This document shows, piece by piece, positions 16,978-23,751 of a DNA stretch of 41,825 bases. Below the pieces are notes generated by a model. It was not told the origin of the DNA. It saw only the letters and a list, made by a program, of their open reading frames with translations, and ran no database searches. How positions within the stretch are numbered: position 1 is the stretch's first letter; each line of letters starts with the position of its first letter. The position numbers were made by a program, and so were the translations under genes. The DNA is from Variovorax sp. E3 (GTDB lineage: Bacteria > Pseudomonadota > Gammaproteobacteria > Burkholderiales > Burkholderiaceae_C): contig NZ_MOWM01000056.1 of assembly GCF_016082275.1 (NCBI RefSeq), positions 1-41,825 on the forward strand, written 5' to 3'.

Positions 16978-17919
16978 TTATGTCGAGCCCGCCGCGCGCC
17001 ACACCAGCGTGGCGGCCGTCAGGTCTTCGAGCGCGCTGCCCACGGCCTTGAACACGGTGCGTTCTTCGTCGCTGGCGCGGCCCGCGCGCTGCTCGTCGTG
17101 GCACAGGGTGGCGAGCGTGCCCTGGATGTCGTCGGCGCGCAGCGTGCCGGCGGCCATGGCGTCGAGCAGGTCGCCCGACTTCCGCAGCGCCTCGTCGGTG
17201 TCGACGAAGGTGCGCGCGCCCGCGAAGCAGTGCACGTCGGCCTCGCGCATTGCGGGCGTGAAACTGCCGATCAGGTCCAGGTGCGAGCCCGCCGCCAGCC
17301 AGTCGCCGCGCACCAGCGGCGCGGTGGCCAGCGTGGCGCAGCTCACGATGTCGGCCTGGCGCACGGCCGTCTCCAGGTCGGTGGCGGCATGCGCGTTCCG
17401 GCCTTCGGCGCGCCATTGCGCGGCCAGCGCTTCGGCGCCTTCGGCGCGGTGGTTCCACACCCACACCTCGTCGATGGGGCGCACGCTCGCATGCGCGGCC
17501 GGCAGCATGCGCGCGACGCGGCCGGTGCCCAGCACCAGCAGGCGGTGCGCGTTCTTGCGCGCGAGAAACGACGCGCCCAGCGCCGACGCGGCGGCCGTGC
17601 GGCGCGCGGTGATCTCGTTGCCGTCCATCAGGGCCAACGGCACGCCGGTGTGCGCGTCGTACAGCACGTAGGTCGCATGCAGGCCGGGCAGGCCGCGCGC
17701 GCTGTTGCCGGGAAAGATGTTGATGGTCTTGATGCCCAGGAAACCCGCGTCGCTCCATGCCGGCATGATGAGCACCGTGCCCTTGCCGCCGGCTGTCTCG
17801 ATGCCGTGCACGTGGCGCGGCGGCACTTGCGCCTCGGCCGCGAAAGCGGCGCGCAGCGCGGGCACCAGCCGCTCGAAGGTCAGGGGTGCGCGGGTGGCGG
17901 CTTCGTCGAAGTGTTTCAT
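16978..17919 (-). CDS. Ornithine cyclodeaminase / delta1-pyrroline-2-carboxylate reductase family protein
   Basis: A 313-residue NAD(P)-dependent enzyme of the OCD/mu-crystallin family. Recognisable parts are PPRHVHGIETAGGKGTVLIMPAW-like substrate region (about 33-55), FLGIKTINIFPGN (60-72), the central EITARRTAAASALGASFLAR (102-121) and the Rossmann dinucleotide motif VLGTGRVARMLPAAH (129-143). Family activities include ornithine cyclodeaminase, alanine dehydrogenase and reduction of cyclic imines in trans-hydroxyproline or pipecolate breakdown; the imine reductase role is common for Proteobacterial members of this length, but the substrate is not settled. The ATG overlaps the stop of the upstream hydrolase gene by 4 bp. 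Confidence 0.87.
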   Translation of the reverse strand: MKHFDEAATRAPLTFERLVPALRAAFAAEAQVPPRHVHGIETAGGKGTVLIMPAWSDAGFLGIKTINIFPGNSARGLPGLHATYVLYDAHTGVPLALMDGNEITARRTAAASALGASFLARKNAHRLLVLGTGRVARMLPAAHASVRPIDEVWVWNHRAEGAEALAAQWRAEGRNAHAATDLETAVRQADIVSCATLATAPLVRGDWLAAGSHLDLIGSFTPAMREADVHCFAGARTFVDTDEALRKSGDLLDAMAAGTLRADDIQGTLATLCHDEQRAGRASDEERTVFKAVGSALEDLTAATLVWRAAGST

Positions 17920-18779
17920 TGCTGCAGCGGATGCATGGAAGATTCGAAGAACGCCGTCAGCGCCTTCCGGTAGGCGTGCCCGAAGCGCAGCGCCGTCATC
18001 GGCTCGAGGTGGCCGGCGCCCGGCACTTCGATCAGCCGCTTGGGCTCGCGCGCGTCGGCCAGCAGGCGCTTCGAATGCGCCAGCGGAATCACCTGGTCGG
18101 CCGTGCCGTGAATGAACAGCAGCGGAATCGGCGAAACCGCCGCCACGTATTTCGACGCCGCATAGTCGTCGCTCACCAGCAAGCCCGCGCCCTTGAGCTT
18201 GTCGTTGGCAATCGACGAGTACGAGTAGAAGGTCGACTCGATGGCCGCGGCCTTCACGCCCGCCCGGTTGCCCGAGCCCACCACCGCGATCGCGTTGGTG
18301 CCGCCCAGGCTCTGGCCGAAGACGAACAGCCGCTCGGGGTCGACATCGGCGCGCGAGCGCACGTAGTTCAGCGCGGCATTGGAATCTTCGAACACGCCCT
18401 TGGGCTCGGGCTTGCCTTCGGACTGGCCGTAGCCCCGGTAGTCGAAGACGAACACGTTGTAGTCCTGCTTGGGCAGCCACGCCACGAAGCGCCAGTGCGT
18501 GCTCATGTTCTGCGCGTTGCCGTGGAAGTGCACCACCGTGCCCTTGGCTTCCTTCGGGTTCTCGCGGCCGGCGGCGGGCAGGAACCAGCCGCTCAGGCGC
18601 GTGCCGTCGGCGCTGGTGAACTGCACGGCCTCGTAGCGCATGCCCAGCACGTCGGGCGTTTCGTAGCGCACGCTGTCGGGGTAGTAGAACATCGACTGCA
18701 CGCAGCCCGCGAGCATCAGCGGCAGCGCGCACAGCGCGAGCCGCTTGCACCATCTGCGGATGCCGCTGCTGCCGGTCAT
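17916..18779 (-). CDS. Alpha/beta hydrolase lipoprotein
   Basis: A 287-residue alpha/beta-hydrolase with an N-terminal lipoprotein signal: a hydrophobic stretch ending LAGC (lipidated Cys26). The nucleophile elbow is GQSLGG (Ser157), the oxyanion region is VVHFHGNAQNMS, the acid is in IHGTADQVIP and the catalytic His in GAGHLEPM. This arrangement fits the BEM46/ABHD13-like serine hydrolases. It probably faces the periplasm from the inner or outer membrane. It overlaps the exonuclease gene at its 5' end and the cyclodeaminase-family gene at its 3' end, so the three are co-translated. Confidence 0.88.
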   Translation of the reverse strand: MTGSSGIRRWCKRLALCALPLMLAGCVQSMFYYPDSVRYETPDVLGMRYEAVQFTSADGTRLSGWFLPAAGRENPKEAKGTVVHFHGNAQNMSTHWRFVAWLPKQDYNVFVFDYRGYGQSEGKPEPKGVFEDSNAALNYVRSRADVDPERLFVFGQSLGGTNAIAVVGSGNRAGVKAAAIESTFYSYSSIANDKLKGAGLLVSDDYAASKYVAAVSPIPLLFIHGTADQVIPLAHSKRLLADAREPKRLIEVPGAGHLEPMTALRFGHAYRKALTAFFESSMHPLQQ

Positions 18780-19359
18780 GGCTGCGGGCCCTTTGTATCT
18801 TTGGTGGCCGCGCGGTTCTCCGCGAGCATGTTGCAGAACAGGGCGCCTGCTCGATGGCGTCGTCCAGCGCCACGTGCGTGTGCGGCAGCCCGCGGTCGAA
18901 CCAGCGGCGCGGCATGGCGCGCTTGGTGCTGTCGCGGTAGTCGAGCTTGAGCATCGCCATCGCGTACGACTTGACGTCCAGCGCCGAGTGGCTGAACGGG
19001 CTCTCGCCCGCGAAGCGCATCAGGTACCAGTAGACGAACAGGAAGTCGTAGCCGGCCGGGTACGCCACGAACACCGGCCGCGCCGACAGGCCCTTGAGCC
19101 AGGCCACGTAGTTCTTCATGGCGTGCGCGGGGTCCTGCAGGTCGCTGCGGCAGGCGGCCCAGGCTTCGGGCTGGGTCTGCCACCAGGCGGCGGTTTTCGG
19201 GTCAGCCTCGGCGCCGGGCAGGGTGTGCAGGTTGGCGCTGAAGGTGGAGACGAGTTGCTTGTCGGCCGTGTAGGCGGCCGAGCCGAAGCTGAGCATCGAA
19301 TGCGGCCCCGGAATGGGGCCGTCGGATTCGACGTCGGTGCTGATGTAGATTTCTGACAT
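18776..19359 (-). CDS. DEDD-type 3'-5' exonuclease/exoribonuclease (frameshift as read)
   Basis: About 194 residues after restoring one base. The first metal-binding motif is STDVESDG (Asp/Glu near residues 8-10), followed by a middle region with LDVKSYAMAML and a C-terminal HVALDDAIEQG, the third DEDD motif. This is the RNase T/DnaQ-like fold, acting on RNA or DNA 3' ends. The frame breaks near 18847 (forward strand GGGCGCCTGCTC; one C of a CCC run missing): the downstream part then reads GALFCNMLAENRAATK to a stop at 18776, overlapping the hydrolase start. Without correction the frame runs on in shadow across the following genes. Confidence 0.82.
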
Positions 19360-19402
19360 GAGTTGAATGATTGCAAGGGCCGCAGCAAGGCTGCAAGCCC
19401 GG

Positions 19403-19732
19403 TTAACTTGTGTTGGCCTGAAACAGGCGCTTCCACCACGGGCCTTGTGCCGACGGATCGGCGGGAGGCGCCTGCGGCGATTCGATGGGGGACTGCAGAA
19501 ATTTCCCGCTCGTGCGGGCGCGGTCCGCGAGGCTTTCGAGGACGCCGTGAGGTGCCCACTCTGACGGCTCGCTTTCCAGTTGTGCCAGTGCCCACTGCAG
19601 TTCCGCCTCGGCTTCCGCGGGCACGGGCGTGGCGTCGGCCGCGCCCTGCACGACGGCCAGCAGTTGCGCCACGCTGCCTTTGCTGTACCAGAACGCGAAT
19701 GCGGCAATGCGAGAGAAGATCGCCGCCTTCAT
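19403..19732 (-). CDS. Hypothetical protein
   Basis: A 109-residue protein (MKAAIFSRIAAFAFWYSKGS...) of no recognised family. The N-terminus is weakly hydrophobic; the rest is a helical, acidic middle (AEAEAELQWALAQLESE) and a proline-rich tail ending WWKRLFQANTS. Its ATG overlaps the stop of the SMI1/KNR4-type gene by 4 bp, which supports a shared transcript and possibly a shared role. Confidence 0.6.
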   Translation of the reverse strand: MKAAIFSRIAAFAFWYSKGSVAQLLAVVQGAADATPVPAEAEAELQWALAQLESEPSEWAPHGVLESLADRARTSGKFLQSPIESPQAPPADPSAQGPWWKRLFQANTS

Positions 19733-20703
19733 GGCGGCATCGTCGGGCCCCGTTTTTTCTGCGACTGCAGATGGCGCCTCAGGTCGTGCCAGAGATCAAG
19801 GAAGTCGTCCACCATCTCGTGGCACTCCCTGGGAAAATCCGCCCGCCGCTCCAGCAATCGGCGCCACAGCCAATGGTCCAGTATGTCCTGTGGAATGCGC
19901 GCCTCTTCGACGCCAATGGCCTTGGCATACGCCGCGAGATTCGGCTGGATCGCCTGCGCGCAAAAAGCCGCGAAGGCCATCTGCTTCTTGTCCGAAAGGC
20001 TTTCGAGCCGCGCCGTGTAGGCCTGGGCAAAGCGGCTCTGCGCATGCGAGGCCGTGACCTGCGCGATGTTCTTTCGCAGCCAGTCGAGGTACCAGTCGTT
20101 GAAACCCATGAAGGTTCCATCCGCGTTGAGGAACGGGTGGATGCCGCCGTTGTCGGCGCGCAAGTCGCGCCACACGGTGCCGGCCAGCGGCCCCGTGACC
20201 ACCAGCCAGTTGCGCAACGCGCAGCCCTCGTGGCAGATGGGAATGGCGCCGTCCGTGAGGTGCGTTGCGTAGTACTCGCTCTCGAGCCTCGCATTCCAGG
20301 CTTCCCACAACTGGTCTTCTTCGTCGACTGGCGTGCCTTCGGGCGGGTCTGGCTCCTGCTGCCAGAACGTGTCCGGCAGGTTCCAGGCGTTTGTCAGCGG
20401 AAACGGTTTCGACAGATCGCCGACGAGCCCGTAGCCGTCTTCCCAGCGCGAGAGATCATGGCCGTGGTCATGCTGGCCGAGAGGAAACACGCCATAGGAC
20501 GGGCCGGCGCCCCCATTGCCGATCTCGGTGATGAACCGTCGGTACTCTGACGGAAAACGGCACTGGTGTTTGGCCTCCATCCGCGCGACTTCTTCCTCGG
20601 CGAGCGGTGGGTTCAGGTCGTACCAGTGCGACTTCGCCGCGAAGCAGGCGCAGTCGAGGTCGAGCCGCGTGAGCGTGCGGAGCTGGGAAAGAATGTCGTT
20701 CAC
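19729..20703 (-). CDS. SMI1/KNR4 (SUKH) family protein
   Basis: A 324-residue cytoplasmic protein whose N-terminal part has the SUKH signature: ARMEAKHQCRFPSEYRRFI followed by IGNGGAGPSYGVFPL (about residues 31-65). The C-terminal ~150 residues are helical and unassigned. SUKH proteins are often immunity proteins against contact-dependent or polymorphic toxins, but lone household copies exist; no toxin is seen next to it. The GTG at 20703 is chosen because it forms a GTGA overlap with the stop of the phosphatase remnant; no strong ribosome-binding site is seen, so coupling is likely. Confidence 0.78.
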   Translation of the reverse strand: MNDILSQLRTLTRLDLDCACFAAKSHWYDLNPPLAEEEVARMEAKHQCRFPSEYRRFITEIGNGGAGPSYGVFPLGQHDHGHDLSRWEDGYGLVGDLSKPFPLTNAWNLPDTFWQQEPDPPEGTPVDEEDQLWEAWNARLESEYYATHLTDGAIPICHEGCALRNWLVVTGPLAGTVWRDLRADNGGIHPFLNADGTFMGFNDWYLDWLRKNIAQVTASHAQSRFAQAYTARLESLSDKKQMAFAAFCAQAIQPNLAAYAKAIGVEEARIPQDILDHWLWRRLLERRADFPRECHEMVDDFLDLWHDLRRHLQSQKKRGPTMPP

Positions 20704-20879
20704 TCGATGTCCAGGATGCAAGCAACCGACCGCTCGAGTTTTTCGATGCCGGCGGAACGCGCGGAAACCAGCGGATGCCGGCGCCAGACCTGCTCGGCGG
20801 TCGGGCTGCGCCACTGGCTGCGGCTGCGGATGAAGAGCACGTTGCGCACGGGTGTCGTGGTCGGTGGTTCTTTGGGCAT
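20700..20879 (-). pseudogene. Remnant of a low-molecular-weight protein-tyrosine-phosphatase-like protein
   Basis: A 59-codon frame reads VRNVLFIRSRSQWRSPTAEQ, which matches the start of short LMW-PTP-like proteins, where the P-loop is CSRNxxRSPTAE. Here the catalytic cysteine is replaced by arginine, and after SARSAG the protein jumps to SVACILDIE and stops, as if about 45 central residues were deleted (intact relatives are about 105 residues). It still overlaps the SUKH gene by a GTGA junction, so translation may be kept only for coupling. Catalysis is not expected. Confidence 0.6.
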
Positions 20880-20889
20880 GAAGAAATGT

Positions 20890-21414
20890 TCAGGGGGCCT
20901 CGGGCAAGGGGAAGACATGCATGTCCTGCCAGCGCCCCGATGCGTTCTCGATCAGCGTGACCTCGGTGCAGCGTGCATGCACGGTGCCCGATGCGAGCAG
21001 GCGCGTGCGCAGCTCGGCGGCGGCTTCTTCCGCGTCGCTCGCGTTGCCGTGCGCGACCGACAGGTGCGGAACGACGTCGGCGTGTTCGCCGCCATAAGGC
21101 GGGAACCCGGGGAACATCTTTGCCAGCGCCAGTGTCATTTCGATGAAGGGCGCGGACGGCTCGGGTGCCAGGTACGCGGTCTCGGGGAACCGCCCGACCT
21201 TGCCCAGCGAAAACGCGAACGCGGGCGTCTGCATCAACACCCGCCGGGCACGCGCCAGCACGTCGGGCGTGACCAGCGCCGGGTCCATGAAGGGCACGAG
21301 CAACGTGATGTGCGCCGGCACGCCGAGTGCCACGGTGGCGTCGTAGCGGCGGCGCAGGTCACCGGCCATGGGCTCGGCGGCGGGAACCTTCACGACGAAT
21401 GCGGAGATGGCCAT
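20890..21414 (-). CDS. 2'-5' RNA ligase / 2H phosphoesterase family protein
   Basis: A 174-residue protein of the 2H superfamily. The two catalytic HxT/S motifs are HITLLVPF (His35, Thr37) and HLSVAHG (His117, Ser119), about 80 residues apart as expected. Relatives (LigT/ThpR, cyclic phosphodiesterases) open 2',3'-cyclic phosphates to 2'-phosphates or reversibly join 2'-5' ends. It lies 53 bp downstream of rtcR on the same strand, so it probably shares its transcript. Because the RtcR ligand is RNA ending in 2',3'-cyclic phosphate, a role in removing that signal or in end healing is attractive, but is inference. Confidence 0.85.
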   Translation of the reverse strand: MAISAFVVKVPAAEPMAGDLRRRYDATVALGVPAHITLLVPFMDPALVTPDVLARARRVLMQTPAFAFSLGKVGRFPETAYLAPEPSAPFIEMTLALAKMFPGFPPYGGEHADVVPHLSVAHGNASDAEEAAAELRTRLLASGTVHARCTEVTLIENASGRWQDMHVFPLPEAP

Positions 21415-21467
21415 CGGGGCGGAGGATAGCCCATCGATGCAGGGGGCGGGCTCCTGGATCACGCGCT

Positions 21468-23075
21468 CTAGAAAGCAGCGGAAACGCGCGCCCAGTCCAG
21501 CCCCAGCTTGGCCAGGTACTTGCGCAGCCGGTCCGCATCGTTCACCACGCTGCGCTGCGCGCGCGAGGCCTGGAACAGTTGCCGTCCCGCATCCGACAGG
21601 CTGCGCGACTGGCGACACACGCGCACCACCGCTTCGAGCTGCAGCCTGTCGAAAAGATCGAGCGCCGCCGCGCGCTCTTCGCCGAGCAGCGCATCCAGAT
21701 CGATGTCGCCGCGCGCCGCGGGCATCGGCCCCGCATGCTTCCACAGCCATCGCAGCCGCGCGATCTCGGCCTCGACCAGCGCCACCGGAATGCGCCCGCC
21801 GTCCGCCAGCGTGGCCAGCCGCGTCACGCTGGCCGACAGGTCGCGGAAGTTGCCGCTCCAGACCGCTTCGCCGCTCTGCGCAAAGCGCAGGTAGGCCGCG
21901 CGCGCCTCGGCGTTGAAGCGCACCACGCGGTGGTTCTCGGCCGCGTGAATGGCCAGCAGATGGTCGACGTTGGGCTCGATGTCCTCGGGCCGCTGCGCCA
22001 GGCCGGGCAGGTCGTAGGTCCAGAGGTTGATGCGCGCGAACAGGTCTTCGCGAAAGCGCCCCTCGGCCACGTCGCTGCGCAGGTCGCGGTTGGTGCCGGC
22101 GATCAATTGGAAGTCGCTTTCCACTTCCTTGTCGGCGCCCACGGGGAAGAAGCGCTTTTCTTCGATCGCCTTCAGCAGCATCGCCTGCTCGTCGAGTCCG
22201 AGCTCGCCGATTTCGTCGAGGAAGAGGGCGCCCTGGTGCGCCGTGCGCAGCAGGCCCGCGCGGTCGCTCGCGGCGCCGGTGAACGCGCCCTTCTTGTGGC
22301 CGAACAGCGTGGACGCGGCGCCGTCCCCGCGCAGCGTGGCGCAGTTCACCTCGACGAAGGGGCCCGTCACCTGGTGCCGCGCCTGCTTCAGCTCGAACAT
22401 GCGCCGCGCGAGAAAGGACTTGCCCGCGCCGGTCGGACCGACCAGCAATATCGGCGCGCGCGATCGCACCGCCACGCGTTCGATCTCATCGATCAGCGCA
22501 TTGAAGCGCGCATTGCGCGTGGCGATGCCGCTCTTCAAGAACGCGACCGCGTCGCGCTGCTCCGCGTCGAAGCGCCGCGCGATCACGTCGTAGCGCGACA
22601 GGTCGAGGTCGATCAGCGTGCACTTGCCGGCATCGCCCTGGCGCTGCCTCTTGGGCGGCGAGGTCTGCGCCAGCACGCCCGGCACCACGCGCGACTCCGA
22701 CAGCAGGAACATGCAGATCTGCGCGACGTGCGTGCCGGTGGTGATGTGCGTCCAGTACTGCTCGCGCTCGGTGTCGAAGCTGTAGCCGCGTGCCCAGTCG
22801 TACAGGCGCGTGTAGACCTCGCCGAAGTCCCACGGGTCCGCGAGGTCGAACGGCACGAGGTTGACGATGGTCTCGGGCGACACGCTGGTGATATCGGCCT
22901 TCACGATCTCGGCCAGCGCCTTGTGGCGCAGCGTGTAGAGCAGCTCCATGCGCGAGACGACCATGTCCTCGTGCTGCGCGAGAGAGACGGTGGGGCGCCA
23001 CTTGTTCCAGCGGCCCGCGCCCTGGCCGGCGTCGAGCTGGGTGCCGAGGAAGCCGATGACGACGATTGGCTTCAT
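21468..23075 (-). CDS. rtcR: RtcR, sigma54-dependent activator of the RNA-repair operon
   Basis: A 535-residue activator closely resembling E. coli RtcR along its whole length. Residues 1-180 form the CARF-type sensory domain (WRPTVSLAQHED, VSPETIVNLVPF, HITTGTHVAQICMFLL at 110-125), known to bind RNA ends with 2',3'-cyclic phosphate. The AAA+ domain has Walker A GPTGAGKS (213-220), the sigma54-contacting loop GAFTGA (263-268) and Walker B LFLDEIGE. The C-terminal DNA-binding region ends RSVVNDADRLRKYLAKLGL. It is divergent from the repair operon across a 676-bp region holding a sigma54-type promoter. The ATG matches the family start; the ribosome-binding site is weak (AT-rich leader). Confidence 0.96.
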   Translation of the reverse strand: MKPIVVIGFLGTQLDAGQGAGRWNKWRPTVSLAQHEDMVVSRMELLYTLRHKALAEIVKADITSVSPETIVNLVPFDLADPWDFGEVYTRLYDWARGYSFDTEREQYWTHITTGTHVAQICMFLLSESRVVPGVLAQTSPPKRQRQGDAGKCTLIDLDLSRYDVIARRFDAEQRDAVAFLKSGIATRNARFNALIDEIERVAVRSRAPILLVGPTGAGKSFLARRMFELKQARHQVTGPFVEVNCATLRGDGAASTLFGHKKGAFTGAASDRAGLLRTAHQGALFLDEIGELGLDEQAMLLKAIEEKRFFPVGADKEVESDFQLIAGTNRDLRSDVAEGRFREDLFARINLWTYDLPGLAQRPEDIEPNVDHLLAIHAAENHRVVRFNAEARAAYLRFAQSGEAVWSGNFRDLSASVTRLATLADGGRIPVALVEAEIARLRWLWKHAGPMPAARGDIDLDALLGEERAAALDLFDRLQLEAVVRVCRQSRSLSDAGRQLFQASRAQRSVVNDADRLRKYLAKLGLDWARVSAAF

Positions 23076-23077
23076 AG

Positions 23078-23101
23078 ATATAAAACTAGCTGAATTTATA
23101 T
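23078..23101. promoter_or_regulatory. AT-rich inverted repeat, candidate RtcR upstream activator site
   Basis: ATATAAA (23078-23084) and TTTATAT (23095-23101) are exact reverse complements with a 10-bp spacer, in a sharply AT-rich patch just outside the rtcR start. It lies ~110 bp upstream of the sigma54 -24 element, the usual place for an enhancer bound by this activator class. It might instead be part of the rtcR promoter. Confidence 0.4.
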
Positions 23102-23211
23102 AGATGATCGAATTCTAACGGTGGTGAAGTCCCGTGCAACCAAGCCGCGAAAAGATTTTTTCCTTTCACATCAATGACTTGCATGGAGGATGAGAGTGCC
23201 GAACGCAAAGC

Positions 23212-23227
23212 TGGCACGCCGGCTGCA
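23212..23227 (+). promoter_or_regulatory. Sigma54 (-24/-12) promoter of the RNA-repair transcript
   Basis: TGGCAC, five bases, then CTGCA matches the sigma54 consensus TGGCAC-N5-TTGCA at all but one position, with the invariant GG and GC at the right 10-bp distance. Transcription would begin near 23237-23240 and carry a leader of about 515 nt before the slipin gene. RtcR, the needed activator type, is encoded divergently 137 bp away. Confidence 0.8.
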
Positions 23228-23344
23228 ATACATCTCCCGTCAGGACGCAGTTCATCCACTCGCAGGTTCCGCATGAAAGCGGTCCGGTGCCGCAAGCCAG
23301 GTCCTTCCTTGGGTTTGCCGTATGCCGCGGTTGAGCTGTCTGGC

Positions 23345-23365
23345 AACTGAACTCGATTCAGTTTT
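23345..23365 (+). other. Terminator-like hairpin overlapping the tRNA-like element
   Basis: AACTGAA (23345-23351), loop CTCGA, TTCAGTT (23357-23363) form a perfect 7-bp stem continuing into TTTT. Its 3' arm shares bases 23361-23363 with the strand that would close the tRNA-like element, so the two folds exclude each other. The stem is AU-rich, so a weak or conditional terminator is possible. Confidence 0.5.
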
Positions 23366-23424
23366 GCTCATGGTTGAGCACCGTGTTGACCACATGGCGT
23401 TGCGGGTTCGATTCCCGCGAAAAC
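23361..23424 (+). ncRNA. tRNA-like element in the rtc leader (Y-RNA/YrlA-like candidate)
   Basis: Three tRNA arms occur in the right order and spacing. D-arm: GCTC-ATGGTT-GAGC (23366-23379), then a single A. Anticodon-like arm: CCGTG-TTGACCA-CATGG (23381-23397), a 5-bp stem with a 7-nt loop, T at position 33 and GAC in the anticodon place. Variable segment of 4 nt. T-arm: GCGGG-TTCGATT-CCCGC (23402-23418), a perfect canonical T-stem and loop. The acceptor is abnormal: only GTTTT (23361-23365) pairs with AAAAC (23420-23424), there are no linker bases before the D-arm, and position 37 is C. So it is a mimic, not a normal tRNA-Val. Bacterial Y RNAs of rtc operons are known tRNA mimics; a Ro-binding stem or a Ro (TROVE) gene is not seen here. 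Confidence 0.75.
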
Positions 23425-23427
23425 CAC

Positions 23428-23515
23428 GCGGTGCTTGCACCGCCATCTGATGGGGGCGAAAGCCCCACCGCCCCGGCACACCGGAGCGATGGCGCAGGGC
23501 AAACCAATTCCCTGC
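23428..23515 (+). ncRNA. Multi-hairpin RNA domain following the tRNA-like element
   Basis: Immediately after the tRNA-like fold come GCGGTG-CTTG-CACCGC (23428-23443); GGGGC-GAAA-GCCCC (23453-23466, a GNRA-capped stem) and CCGG-CACA-CCGG (about 23473-23484), which can be enclosed by CGCCATC (23441-23447) pairing with GATGGCG (23488-23494) to make a three-way junction; and GCAGGG (23494-23499) pairing with CCCTGC (23510-23515). Some of these compete with each other. Paired compensatory changes in relatives are needed to fix the real fold. Confidence 0.5.
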
Positions 23516-23549
23516 GGCGCGCGACACCGTGCCAGTGCAGGCGGCTTGT

Positions 23550-23579
23550 GCACCGTGCGTTCCGCAAGGAACCGCGTGC
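23550..23579 (+). other. GNRA-capped hairpin in the leader
   Basis: GTTCC-GCAA-GGAAC (23559-23572) is a perfect 5-bp stem with a GNRA tetraloop, extended across an internal loop by GCAC (23550-23553) with GTGC (23576-23579). Part of the structured leader. Confidence 0.5.
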
Positions 23580-23672
23580 AGCCATCGACGGAGAGGACAG
23601 AGACGGCGTCGCCCACGGGGCGGCGCAGGCTTCCCGCCCCGGCGACCGCTGCATCGCGAACCTTGCGAACCG

Positions 23673-23704
23673 CAGTGCCCGCCGCCTGCCCTTACCGGGC
23701 ACTG
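23673..23704 (+). other. Strong hairpin just before the slipin gene
   Basis: CAGTGCCCG (23673-23681) pairs perfectly with CGGGCACTG (23696-23704), a 9-bp GC-rich stem with a 14-nt loop, 47 bp before the slipin ATG. No T-run follows, so it is more likely an RNA 3'-end stabiliser or processing site separating leader RNA from mRNA than a terminator. Confidence 0.5.
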
Positions 23705-23751
23705 AATGACGACGAACGAACACTGAACGAAGAAAGAACGGGAGTACAAAA

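Larger units (their letters stand above)
23238..23751 (+). other. Long structured non-coding leader of the RNA-repair operon
   Basis: Between the sigma54 promoter and the slipin ATG there is no convincing protein gene: frames here are arginine/alanine-rich and lack ribosome-binding sites. Instead the plus strand is dense in perfect hairpins, a tRNA-like three-arm element and two stems capped with GNRA loops (separate entries). In Salmonella-type rtc loci, Y-RNA genes that mimic tRNA precede rtcBA; this leader occupies the equivalent place. GGGAG precedes the slipin start. Confidence 0.7.

Noticed and set aside
16978..19707. One 909-residue minus-strand protein
   Set aside because: The long open frame joins the cyclodeaminase-family gene, shadow sequence opposite the hydrolase frame, and part of the exonuclease; it is a GC-rich frame artefact helped by the missing base near 18847.
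23357..23427. A functional tRNA-Val (anticodon GAC)
   Set aside because: D-, anticodon- and T-arms fit, but no 7-bp acceptor stem can be drawn, linker bases 8-9 are missing and position 37 is C; a tRNA mimic is the better reading.
23368..23709. Protein genes inside the rtc leader (both strands)
   Set aside because: Frames are Arg/Ala-rich, without ribosome-binding sites or family features, and coincide with strong RNA hairpins.
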